From positions 1 to 8,200 of the forward strand of contig JAICMT010000052.1 of the NCBI GenBank assembly GCA_025929125.1: DNA of 8,200 nt, given 5' to 3'. Positions 1 to 5,427 of this stretch are shown one piece after another (position 1 is the stretch's first letter; every line of letters starts with the position of its first letter). The position numbers and the translations under genes are program-made. The stretch is from Acidobacteriaceae bacterium. Lineage in GTDB: Bacteria > Acidobacteriota > Terriglobia > Terriglobales > Acidobacteriaceae. A model generated the notes under the pieces. It saw only the letters and a list, made by a program, of their open reading frames with translations, ran no database searches and had not been told where the DNA came from.

Positions 1-643
1 GCGGAACGTACTCGATGAGCACGCCGGCATGGATAGTGAAGTAATCGACGCCCTGTTGCGCCTGCTCCTCGATGACCTCGAGGTAGACGTCAATATTGAG
101 GTCTTCGAGCTTCTTGACGCGGGCCAGAGCCTCATAGAGCGGCACGGTGCCGATGGGCACGGGGCAATGGCGGAGGATCTGTTCGCGAATCATGGGGATG
201 TCGCCACCGGTGGAGAGATCCATCACGGTATCGGCGCCGTAGTGTACGGCGGTGTGGAGCTTGCGGAGCTCTTCATCGACATTGGAGACGATGGCGGAGT
301 TGCCGATGTTGGCGTTGATCTTGCAACAGGCGCCGACGCCGATAGCCATAGGTTCAAGCTCGGGATGGTTGATGTTGGCCGGGATGATCATGCGGCCAGC
401 GGCGACTTCGGAGCGGATGAACTCGGCGGGAAGCTTCTCGCGGTGCGCGACGTAGGCCATCTCCTCAGTCACGAGGCCTTTGCGAGCGAAGTGCATCTGG
501 CTCATGTTCAGGTCGCCCGTGCGGGCGGCTTCCTCACGGCGCTTGACGATCCACTCGGCACGCGGGAGCGGAACCGTGTACTCGCCGGCGGTAGCAGAAT
601 GCCCATTGCTTTTGGCCGGATGGCCATTCCCGTTTGTGCTCAT
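1..643 (-). CDS. thiC: Phosphomethylpyrimidine synthase ThiC (N-terminal part, runs off the window)
   Basis: ThiC is a radical-SAM enzyme that rearranges aminoimidazole ribotide (AIR) into hydroxymethylpyrimidine phosphate, the pyrimidine half of thiamine; it is cytosolic. The first 214 residues are present and unbroken. Family signatures are [16 protein letters not shown] from residue 47, [56 protein letters not shown] and, at the window edge, [12 protein letters not shown]. The C-terminal CX2CX4C iron-sulphur motif would lie outside. The ATG at 643 is chosen because GAGGG sits five bases upstream and the conserved block starts soon after. The extension before the QMHFAR block is short (about 46 residues), unlike the long N-terminal domain of the E. 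coli-type enzyme. The CC in [11 protein letters not shown] stands where the homologues I recall have other residues. It lies 121 bases downstream of the SDR gene on the same strand, with no functional link visible. Identity is very secure. Confidence 0.97.
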   Translation of the reverse strand, partial: MSTNGNGHPAKSNGHSATAGEYTVPLPRAEWIVKRREEAARTGDLNMSQMHFARKGLVTEEMAYVAHREKLPAEFIRSEVAAGRMIIPANINHPELEPMAIGVGACCKINANIGNSAIVSNVDEELRKLHTAVHYGADTVMDLSTGGDIPMIREQILRHCPVPIGTVPLYEALARVKKLEDLNIDVYLEVIEEQAQQGVDYFTIHAGVLIEYVP

Positions 644-676
644 CGGAACCCTCGTATGACTGGATTTTGCGGTGGG

Positions 677-704
677 GACTTCAGACGCAGTGCTGCTGAA
701 AGTC
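677..704 (-). other. Hairpin in the thiC leader
   Basis: On the minus strand GACTTTCAG (704-696) faces CTGAAGTC (684-677). This makes eight base pairs with one bulged T and an 11-base loop, and GTG/CAC flanks (706-704 with 674-672) could extend it across a small bulge. It sits 34 bases before the thiC start, inside the presumed leader. It does not resemble the TPP aptamer (no CTGAGA, no ACCTGATC-type block). It could be a simple stabilising stem or a regulatory element; only the pairing itself is seen. Confidence 0.4.
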
Positions 705-714
705 ACGACTCTTA

Positions 715-755
715 AAGAGAAAGTATACGCCGCCGGATGAGGTGTGGCGGGCGGC
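715..755 (-). terminator. Weak possible terminator after the SDR gene
   Basis: On the minus strand GCCGCC (755-750) can pair with GGCGGC (734-729) around a 15-base loop. It is followed by a pyrimidine-rich tail, GTATACTTTCTCTTT, that is not a clean T run. The stem is GC-only but short and the loop large. It overlaps the candidate thiC -10 box, so it may be a coincidence of GC-rich sequence. Confidence 0.2.
722..727 (-). promoter_or_regulatory. Candidate -10 box (TATACT) for thiC
   Basis: TATACT on the minus strand, 79 bases from the thiC start, is one mismatch from the consensus TATAAT. It would give a leader of roughly 70 bases. No good -35 box is found 16-18 bases upstream (CCGCCA at 17), so this is only a candidate. 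thiC could also be read from the SDR promoter. Confidence 0.3.
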
Positions 756-764
756 CGGTTTGTG

Positions 765-1541
765 CTACTGATTGACGCCGCTGGCCAGGAATCCGCCGTC
801 GACGACAAGAATCTCGCCGGTGACAAACCCGGCTGCGTCGCTGGCAAGAAAGATCGCCGAGCCCACCAGCTCCTCGGTTTTTCCGAAGCGGCCCATGGGG
901 GTGCGCAGCAACAACTCCTTGCCGCGCTCGCTCTTGTCCAGCAGCTCGGCGTTGAGGGCGGTGCGGAAGACGCCGGGAGCGATGGCGTTGACGGTAACGC
1001 CGCGCGAGCTCCACTCGACCGCCAGCGACTGGGTGAGGGCGCCGACCGCGGCCTTACTGCAGGCGTAGGCGGTGACCTCCTTGAGGCTGACGAAGGTATT
1101 GAGCGACGCGATATTGACGATACGGCCGTAGCCGCGCTCCAGCATGTGGCGGCCGAAGATCTGGCAGGCGCGCAGGGTGCCGGTCACGTTGGTGTCCATG
1201 ATGTCGTCCCAGAGCTCTTCCGGGAAATCGACGGTGGGCGCACGCTTGATTTTGCCGGCGGCGTTGATGAGGATGTCCACCTTGCCGAAGGCGGCGATAG
1301 TCTGATCACAGAGCTTGTGGAGGGAGGCGGCGTCTGCGACATCCGAGGTGATGCGGAGGCTGCGCCTTCCCTTCGATTGAATCCGGGTAGCCGCATCGTC
1401 GACCTGCTCCTGACGACGCGAGGTGGCTACGACATCCGCTCCCGCCTCCGCTAGGCCTATAGCCATGGCGAGGCCGATGCCGGAGGTACCGCCGATGACG
1501 ACGGCGCTCCTGCCCGAAAGATCAAACAGCGTGTTTCCCAT
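765..1541 (-). CDS. Short-chain dehydrogenase/reductase (SDR), classical type
   Basis: This is a 258-residue Rossmann-fold NAD(P)-dependent oxidoreductase of the classical SDR family. The glycine-rich cofactor loop GGTSGIG is at residues 17-23, the structural NAAG at 93-96, and the catalytic tetrad is N118, S146, Y159 and K163 (YACSK). A PG turn follows in NAIAPGVF, and GEILVVDGG closes the fold. Arginines R42-R43 directly after strand 2 favour NADP(H), by the usual family rule. The start is put at 1541 and not at the upstream in-frame ATG at 1613: GGAAGGGAAG lies just before 1541, [10 protein letters not shown] is a typical SDR beginning, and the extra 24 residues look like untranslated leader. 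The sequence style is near gluconate 5-dehydrogenase / 2-deoxy-gluconate 3-dehydrogenase (KduD-like) enzymes, but the substrate cannot be told. No sugar-acid genes are adjacent. Confidence 0.93.
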   Translation of the reverse strand: MGNTLFDLSGRSAVVIGGTSGIGLAMAIGLAEAGADVVATSRRQEQVDDAATRIQSKGRRSLRITSDVADAASLHKLCDQTIAAFGKVDILINAAGKIKRAPTVDFPEELWDDIMDTNVTGTLRACQIFGRHMLERGYGRIVNIASLNTFVSLKEVTAYACSKAAVGALTQSLAVEWSSRGVTVNAIAPGVFRTALNAELLDKSERGKELLLRTPMGRFGKTEELVGSAIFLASDAAGFVTGEILVVDGGFLASGVNQ

Positions 1542-1593
1542 GTACTTCCCTTCCCAGCGCAAATGTTTTGGCGAGCCCGGCACATACCCGGAT

Positions 1594-1609
1594 GGCTGCG
1601 ATGGCAGCC
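1594..1609. repeat. Perfect 6-bp inverted repeat in the SDR leader
   Basis: GGCTGC-GATG-GCAGCC is a perfect dyad with a four-base centre, 53 bases upstream of the SDR start. It could be a DNA operator (a 16-bp symmetrical site is a typical size for a dimeric repressor) or an RNA stem-loop near the 5' end of the SDR transcript. No regulator gene is seen nearby to assign it to. Confidence 0.4.
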
Positions 1610-1622
1610 GCACGCCAGATTC

Positions 1623-1628
1623 ATTCTA
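1623..1628 (-). promoter_or_regulatory. Candidate -10 box (TAGAAT) for the SDR gene
   Basis: TAGAAT on the minus strand, 82 bases from the SDR start, is one mismatch from TATAAT. A transcript starting about seven bases further on would begin just before the 1594-1609 dyad. No convincing -35 hexamer lies 16-18 bases upstream, so support is weak. Confidence 0.22.
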
Positions 1629-1704
1629 TCGGCAGGAAATAGTGCGAGCCGTGGCGGGATAGCGAAGGAGGTGTAGGAAACAATAGCCGGATTCGCTCAC
1701 CTCG

Positions 1705-1724
1705 CCAGTTATCTGTTTCACTGG
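1705..1724 (+). other. Small stem-loop overlapping the DUF3467 ribosome-binding site
   Basis: CCAGT (1705-1709) pairs with ACTGG (1720-1724) around a ten-base loop, and the right arm takes the first two bases (GG) of GGAGG. In addition CCTC (1700-1703) could pair with GAGG in the same site. Five base pairs is short and may be chance. Confidence 0.2.
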
Positions 1725-1729
1725 AGGCT

Positions 1730-2041
1730 ATGAGCCAGCCTAAGCCAGCTTCGGAACAACAGCCGACCGTCAGTTCGACACAGACTGCCGGCTATCGCAC
1801 CAACTACGCCAACAGCGTGCAGGTGAGGATGAGCGTGTGGGATTTCTTCCTCGAGTTCGGAACCATGCGCCAAGACTCACCGGAAGAAGTGAAGGTGGAG
1901 AACTTCCAGGGCATTTACCTGAGCCCGCAACAGGCCAAGGCACTGCTGCAAATCCTCCAGCACAATCTGGCTCAGTATCAGAATGCGTTCGGCGAGCTCT
2001 CGCTAGAGCCCGTGATCCCGCCGCCGGGGCCAGTACATTAG
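1730..2041 (+). CDS. DUF3467 family small protein
   Basis: This is a soluble 103-residue protein of unknown function. It has a flexible Gln/Ser/Thr-rich head (residues 1-21), then the family core: NYANSVQVRMSVWDFFLEFG (25-44), a charged loop with SPEEVKVE (50-57), and the signature YLSPQQAKALLQILQHNLAQ from residue 63, continuing YQNAFG to 88. The tail is proline-rich. The core matches the DUF3467 pattern as I recall it: a strand block ending DFxLxFG, then an SPxxAKxLLxxLxxNLxxYExxFG helix. No signal peptide or membrane segment. GGAGG is only two bases from the ATG, closer than ideal, but no other start fits the core. It is divergent from the SDR gene and 80 bases upstream of the transporter pair on the same strand, so it may be co-transcribed with them. 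The family is uncharacterised; no role is claimed. Confidence 0.85.
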   Translation: MSQPKPASEQQPTVSSTQTAGYRTNYANSVQVRMSVWDFFLEFGTMRQDSPEEVKVENFQGIYLSPQQAKALLQILQHNLAQYQNAFGELSLEPVIPPPGPVH

Positions 2042-2100
2042 TAAGCAATCACGGCGGGGCATGGATGCTGAGCGCCGCACAGAGCATCGTTTCCGGTGCA

Positions 2101-2120
2101 GCTCTTCTAGAATAGAGAGC
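2101..2120 (+). other. Hairpin/dyad covering the first transporter's ribosome-binding region
   Basis: GCTCT(T)CTA-GAA-TAGAGAGC forms an eight-base-pair stem with one bulged T and a GAA loop. It ends one base before the base that precedes the ATG at 2122. The right arm includes AGAGAG, the only purine-rich stretch that could bind 16S rRNA. TAGAAT at 2108-2113 is also -10-like, so the site could be an RNA lid on the start or a DNA dyad over a promoter. Confidence 0.38.
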
Positions 2121-2121
2121 G

Positions 2122-2550
2122 ATGAAGCACACTCTGACCCCACAGCGCTATCTGATCCTGCTTGCCGTTACGCTGAGCGCACCGCTGGGCGACGCTCTGC
2201 TGACTCGCGGCATGCGGCAGATCGGCACGGTAGACCTGCACCACCTGGGGCTGTTGTGGCAGGCGCTATTCAATCCGTACATCGATGCCGGGATTCTGCT
2301 GTTGATCGGATTTTTTGCCAGTTACATGACGGCGCTGAGCTGGGCCGACCTGACATTCCTGATGCCGGCGACCGCGTTCGGGTATGTCGTACTGGCACTG
2401 GTGAGCCGGTTCTGGCTGCATGAACCTTTGAGCGGATACCGCTGGGCGGGCATCCTGCTGATCGTGTGTGCGGTGGGGTTCGTAGCGAACGGCCCGTCGC
2501 TGACGGAGCATCCAGAATTGAATCGGATGGACTCCGGAGCGGCGCGCTGA
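2122..2550 (+). CDS. Half-size drug/metabolite transporter, first subunit (SMR/EamA-like)
   Basis: This is a 142-residue inner-membrane protein with four predicted helices (about 10-28, 54-74, 77-97 and 108-124). It is half the size of a standard ten-helix EamA exporter and slightly longer than EmrE-type SMR proteins (about 110 residues). Helix 1 holds an acidic residue, D24, in LGDALLTRGMRQIG. Helices 3-4 carry the family pattern LHEPLSGYRWAGILLI (99-114). It aligns with the next gene over its length, pointing to tandem duplication. Its stop codon TGA shares its last base with the next ATG, so translation is coupled. SMR-type proteins usually export cations or small metabolites by proton exchange; the substrate here is unknown. 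An undecaprenyl-aminoarabinose flippase (ArnE/ArnF-like) role is a possible alternative, but no arn genes are near. Confidence 0.82.
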   Translation: MKHTLTPQRYLILLAVTLSAPLGDALLTRGMRQIGTVDLHHLGLLWQALFNPYIDAGILLLIGFFASYMTALSWADLTFLMPATAFGYVVLALVSRFWLHEPLSGYRWAGILLIVCAVGFVANGPSLTEHPELNRMDSGAAR

Positions 2551-2942
2551 TGATGGTCCATGCAAGCGATCTTCGCGCCTGGAGCAGCATTCTTGTCGTG
2601 GCAGCGCTGGCGATTGCCGGCGAGTGCCTGATTGCGGCGGCCATGCGACGACTGGGCGACCTGGACGATATACGTGCACGCAGCGGATTGAAAGGCGCGA
2701 TCCGGGCAGTGCTCACGAGCCCCGTGTTCCTGGCTGGCGCAACGTGTATGGCGCTCAATTTTTTTGCGCTACTCTTCACGCTGAGCGCAGTCGATCTTTC
2801 ACTCGCAGGACCTGCCAGCGCATCGCTGACCTATGTGGGGAATGCGGTGGCGGCGAAGTTGTTCCTGCATGAAAACGTGGACCGCAGACGCTGGATGGCG
2901 GCGCTTTGCGTGTGCGTAGGGGTGTATCTGATCAGCAAATGA
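2550..2942 (+). CDS. Half-size drug/metabolite transporter, second subunit (SMR/EamA-like)
   Basis: This 130-residue partner of the preceding gene has four predicted helices (about 12-32, 58-80, 84-104 and 114-129). Helix 1 contains E25 in AGECLIAAAMRRLG, at the place of the essential Glu14 of EmrE and of D24 in the partner. The second half repeats the partner's pattern: TLSAVDLSLAGPASAS, then LFLHENVDRRRWMAAL. The start is the ATG at 2550 overlapping the upstream TGA; an open frame reaches back to 2466 but would add 28 polar residues overlapping the first gene. A second ATG follows immediately (2553). Arg/Lys cluster in loop 1 (R33, R34, R42, R44, K48, R52) and loop 3 (R112-R114), suggesting those loops face the cytoplasm and both ends the periplasm. 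It ends one base from the stop of the convergent TolC gene, leaving no room for a terminator between them. Confidence 0.82.
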   Translation: MMVHASDLRAWSSILVVAALAIAGECLIAAAMRRLGDLDDIRARSGLKGAIRAVLTSPVFLAGATCMALNFFALLFTLSAVDLSLAGPASASLTYVGNAVAAKLFLHENVDRRRWMAALCVCVGVYLISK

Positions 2943-2943
2943 G

Positions 2944-4386
2944 TTACGGGCGTGACGCGGGTGCGGCAGGCAATGCGCCCGTTGCATGCAGCCAGCTGAG
3001 CAGGTGCCCCAACTGGCGCAGAAGCTGAATTTGCGCCTGATGCAACTGGTAATTCGCATCCACCACCGCAAGATACTTCTCCCGCTCGCTGATGCGGGCA
3101 TTTTGCTCGTCCTTGGGCGTCATCTGAGGGGCGGTGGGATTTCCCGTACCGTTCTGCAGTTCCAGACGGAGGGCCTCCAGCTGCTGCTGCGAGTACTGCT
3201 GCTGCAGGCCGGCGACTTCAGCCTGCGCCTGCAGCTCAGCGAGCGCTCGACGGGAGCGGTTCTGTCCATCGATGAGGTCGCGTTCAGCGTTCTGGGCGTC
3301 GTAGAGCGCTTTCGAGGCCTGCGCGATGGACTCGTGCGCCTTATCGGTACGAACCCGATCAAGGATTGGGACGGAGATCTGCACGCCTGCGAACCACTCA
3401 TTCGCGGTCAGCAACGAGCGGTTGGAAGTCCGGTCGATATACGTGAGCTGCAGCTGTTTGTACGAACTGCTGAAGGTGGCATAGCGGTTGTACTGGCCGA
3501 AGAAATTCAACTGGGGACGAAAGAGGAATGTGGAATCTCCATGAGCCTGCTGCTGCTTGGCTTCGGCACCGGCAAAGGCCGCGGCAATGGCGGCGCTGGG
3601 ATGATTTTCAACCTGCACGGGCTCGAGATCGTCCGGCACCGGGCTCGCCGGGAATGCGGAATCGAGGGTGAGACCCTGCTCCGGAACCCCAAGCATGCGT
3701 GCCAGCCGGCCGCGATCGCTTGCGGTGTCATCTTCGGCATGCAGGAGCGCCGCCCGGAACTGAGCTGCCGTAAGCCGCGCCTGGGTGAGGGCCATCGTCG
3801 TATCGAGCCCCGCATCAAGGCGCTGCTGCACGATGTTTACCAGCACTCCGGCATCCGCGGACTCCTGCTGGATGACCTCTTGACGCTGCTGATCGTGCTG
3901 CAGGGCCAGCACGGCCAGGGCGGTATCCTGGGCAACCGATTCGCGCATGTCCTGGAGCGCGTATTCGGCCGATTGCAGCGCGGCCTGAGCGGAACGGGTG
4001 TAGGAGCGCTGAGCCGGGTTATAGACCAGCGATCCGGCCGAGATGCTGAAGAGCGTGGGAGGATTGGTGCTGTAGCCGTAGGCCTGCCCGAGTCCGGCTC
4101 CGGCGGTGATCGAAGGGATGAAGGCGTCGTGAGTCTCGCGCAATGCAGCGCGGGCACGCTCCACATCGGCCTCCGCGGAGCGGACGCGCGGATGCGTGCG
4201 CAGCGCGAGATCAACAGCCCCGGAGAGCGAGATCTGCGCATCGGCACCCGGAGCGATGGCAAGTGGAAGCAATGTGGCCACGACACAGGCAAGCACTCTC
4301 AGCCGTCCTCGTATGGCGGTACTCGGCACATTCATCTCACCAGAGATGCTAGCCGAATCCGCTCGCGAGCCGTGGGTTGCATCCAT
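2944..4386 (-). CDS. TolC-family outer-membrane efflux channel
   Basis: This 480-residue outer-membrane factor would form the trimeric channel-tunnel of a tripartite exporter. It has the family length and two long Ala/Gln/Glu-rich helical repeats (about 55-245 and 265-460). Typical elements are LSGAVDLALRTHPRVRSAEA at 53-72, LDAGLDTTMALTQARLTAAQ in the first repeat, and EWFAGVQISVPILDRVRTDK opening the second. Signal peptide: basic RGRLR at 26-30, hydrophobic VLACVVATLLPLAIAPG, cleavage after ADA (50). There is no lipobox cysteine at the cleavage site. The ATG at 4386 directly abuts the upstream TAG and has CAGGG eight bases before it. ATG at 4335 (M18) would give a more normal n-region but has GGTGAG too close. 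It is the last gene of the adaptor-TPR-channel operon. Confidence 0.92.
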   Translation of the reverse strand: MDATHGSRADSASISGEMNVPSTAIRGRLRVLACVVATLLPLAIAPGADAQISLSGAVDLALRTHPRVRSAEADVERARAALRETHDAFIPSITAGAGLGQAYGYSTNPPTLFSISAGSLVYNPAQRSYTRSAQAALQSAEYALQDMRESVAQDTALAVLALQHDQQRQEVIQQESADAGVLVNIVQQRLDAGLDTTMALTQARLTAAQFRAALLHAEDDTASDRGRLARMLGVPEQGLTLDSAFPASPVPDDLEPVQVENHPSAAIAAAFAGAEAKQQQAHGDSTFLFRPQLNFFGQYNRYATFSSSYKQLQLTYIDRTSNRSLLTANEWFAGVQISVPILDRVRTDKAHESIAQASKALYDAQNAERDLIDGQNRSRRALAELQAQAEVAGLQQQYSQQQLEALRLELQNGTGNPTAPQMTPKDEQNARISEREKYLAVVDANYQLHQAQIQLLRQLGHLLSWLHATGALPAAPASRP

Positions 4387-5421
4387 CTAGAGGCCCTGCC
4401 AGTGCTGCGAGCTGCGCGCGAATACCGGGGCCAGCGCCGCGGCCGCCGCCATCTGCTGCCCGGCTTCGCCGGCAAGCCCACGGGCAGCGAGCAGGCGGCT
4501 GAGCTGCACGTGCACCTTGAACGCCGGGGCCTCGTCGGTTTTGGCAGAGGAAGCAAGATAGAGGCGAAGGCACTTCTCCGCCAGCTCGGGTTCGCGATGC
4601 ATTGAAATCAGGAGACTGGCGGCGTCGACGATCGCCGGGCCATGGGTCCGGTCCGCGGCAATCGCCGACTTAAGCGCGGCGACGGCGTCGTCGCTGCGGC
4701 CGCGCGATTGATAGAAGGCAGCCAGATCGACCCATGCCTGGGTGCTCTTCTGCAGTACGGTGACCTGCTTGAACTCGGTTTCGGCGGTGGCGTAATCGCG
4801 ATCCTGCGCTGCGATGCGGGCCAGCAGGAGATGGGCCTGCCCCGGGAATCGCGCCATCATGGAGCTGGCGAGCTGCCTGGCCTTATCCGTGCCTCCGCCA
4901 ACGATGAAGGGCGCTTCCACGTAGTACTCGCCGAGGTCGTTGAGCGCAGCGATGTTGGAGGGATCCAGCTCGACGGCGCGCGCAAACGCAGCCTGCACCC
5001 GACGGGCGAGCTTGAATCCGGCGATGGGCCCGGCGTGCCGCGCCTTCGCGCCGTAGACGCGTCCCAGCCACAGCTGGTTCTCGCTGGAAGAGCGGTTACT
5101 TTGATTTCCGGCGCCCGCGGCAAGCTCGCACTCGCGCACTGCCTCGTCGGTACGATCCTGGGCGGCGTAGACACGGCAGAGCAACTGATGCGCGTAGGCG
5201 TCTCCGGAATTATTATCCAGCGCATGGCGCAACTGGACCTCAGCCTCTTCTACCCGGCCCTCCTGGAGCGCCTGAAGCGCAGACGTGCTCGGCTTCCAGG
5301 ACTGATCCGCAACCGCGATGTCGGCGCGCTGAGCCCAGAGCACGGGAGCGGCCAGCAGGAGGGCTGCGGTCGCGGTGCGGAGCGACTTGAGACTGAGGGG
5401 AGGAACAAATGCTGGAATCAT
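4387..5421 (-). CDS. Periplasmic tetratricopeptide-repeat protein of the efflux operon
   Basis: This 344-residue protein has a Sec signal peptide (K12, R15, then ATAALLLAAPVL, cleavage after VLWA at 30) and is therefore probably periplasmic. The rest is built of helical TPR-type pairs: about 46-105 (LQEGRVEEAEVQLRHAL, then AYAHQLLCRVYAAQDRTDEA), 143-182 (AAFARAVELDPSNIAALNDL), 195-225 (LLLARIAAQDRDYATAETEF) and 228-265 (AWVDLAAFYQSRGRSDDAV). The insert YYVEAPFIVGGGTDKA (166-181) is a distinctive loop inside one repeat. It sits between adaptor and channel genes, six bases after the first and directly touching the second, so it is co-translated with them. TPR proteins are protein-binding scaffolds; a role in assembling or stabilising the exporter is inferred only from position. 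Confidence 0.83.
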   Translation of the reverse strand: MIPAFVPPLSLKSLRTATAALLLAAPVLWAQRADIAVADQSWKPSTSALQALQEGRVEEAEVQLRHALDNNSGDAYAHQLLCRVYAAQDRTDEAVRECELAAGAGNQSNRSSSENQLWLGRVYGAKARHAGPIAGFKLARRVQAAFARAVELDPSNIAALNDLGEYYVEAPFIVGGGTDKARQLASSMMARFPGQAHLLLARIAAQDRDYATAETEFKQVTVLQKSTQAWVDLAAFYQSRGRSDDAVAALKSAIAADRTHGPAIVDAASLLISMHREPELAEKCLRLYLASSAKTDEAPAFKVHVQLSRLLAARGLAGEAGQQMAAAAALAPVFARSSQHWQGL

Positions 5422-5427
5422 CGGCTT

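Noticed and set aside
29..715. 228-codon plus-strand frame over thiC
   Set aside because: The minus strand encodes unmistakable ThiC motifs; the plus frame is its complement.
644..764. TPP riboswitch before thiC
   Set aside because: I looked for the conserved THI-box blocks and found none; the hairpin present has a different layout.
744..1454. 236-codon plus-strand frame over the SDR gene
   Set aside because: The catalytic SDR motifs are on the minus strand; the plus frame has no supporting features.
1542..1613. 24-residue N-terminal extension of the SDR from the ATG at 1613
   Set aside because: The ATG at 1541 has a strong ribosome-binding site and starts the family core directly; the extension contains the 1594-1609 dyad and looks non-coding.
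2466..2549. Upstream start for the second half-transporter
   Set aside because: It would overlap the first gene by 85 bases and add 28 polar residues; the TGATG overlap at 2548-2552 is the normal coupled arrangement.
2986..4605. 539-codon open frame on the plus strand across the TolC gene and into the TPR gene
   Set aside because: It is fully antisense to two well-recognised genes and gives a Leu/Arg/Gly-rich translation with no domain. Long stop-free antisense frames are expected in GC-rich DNA.
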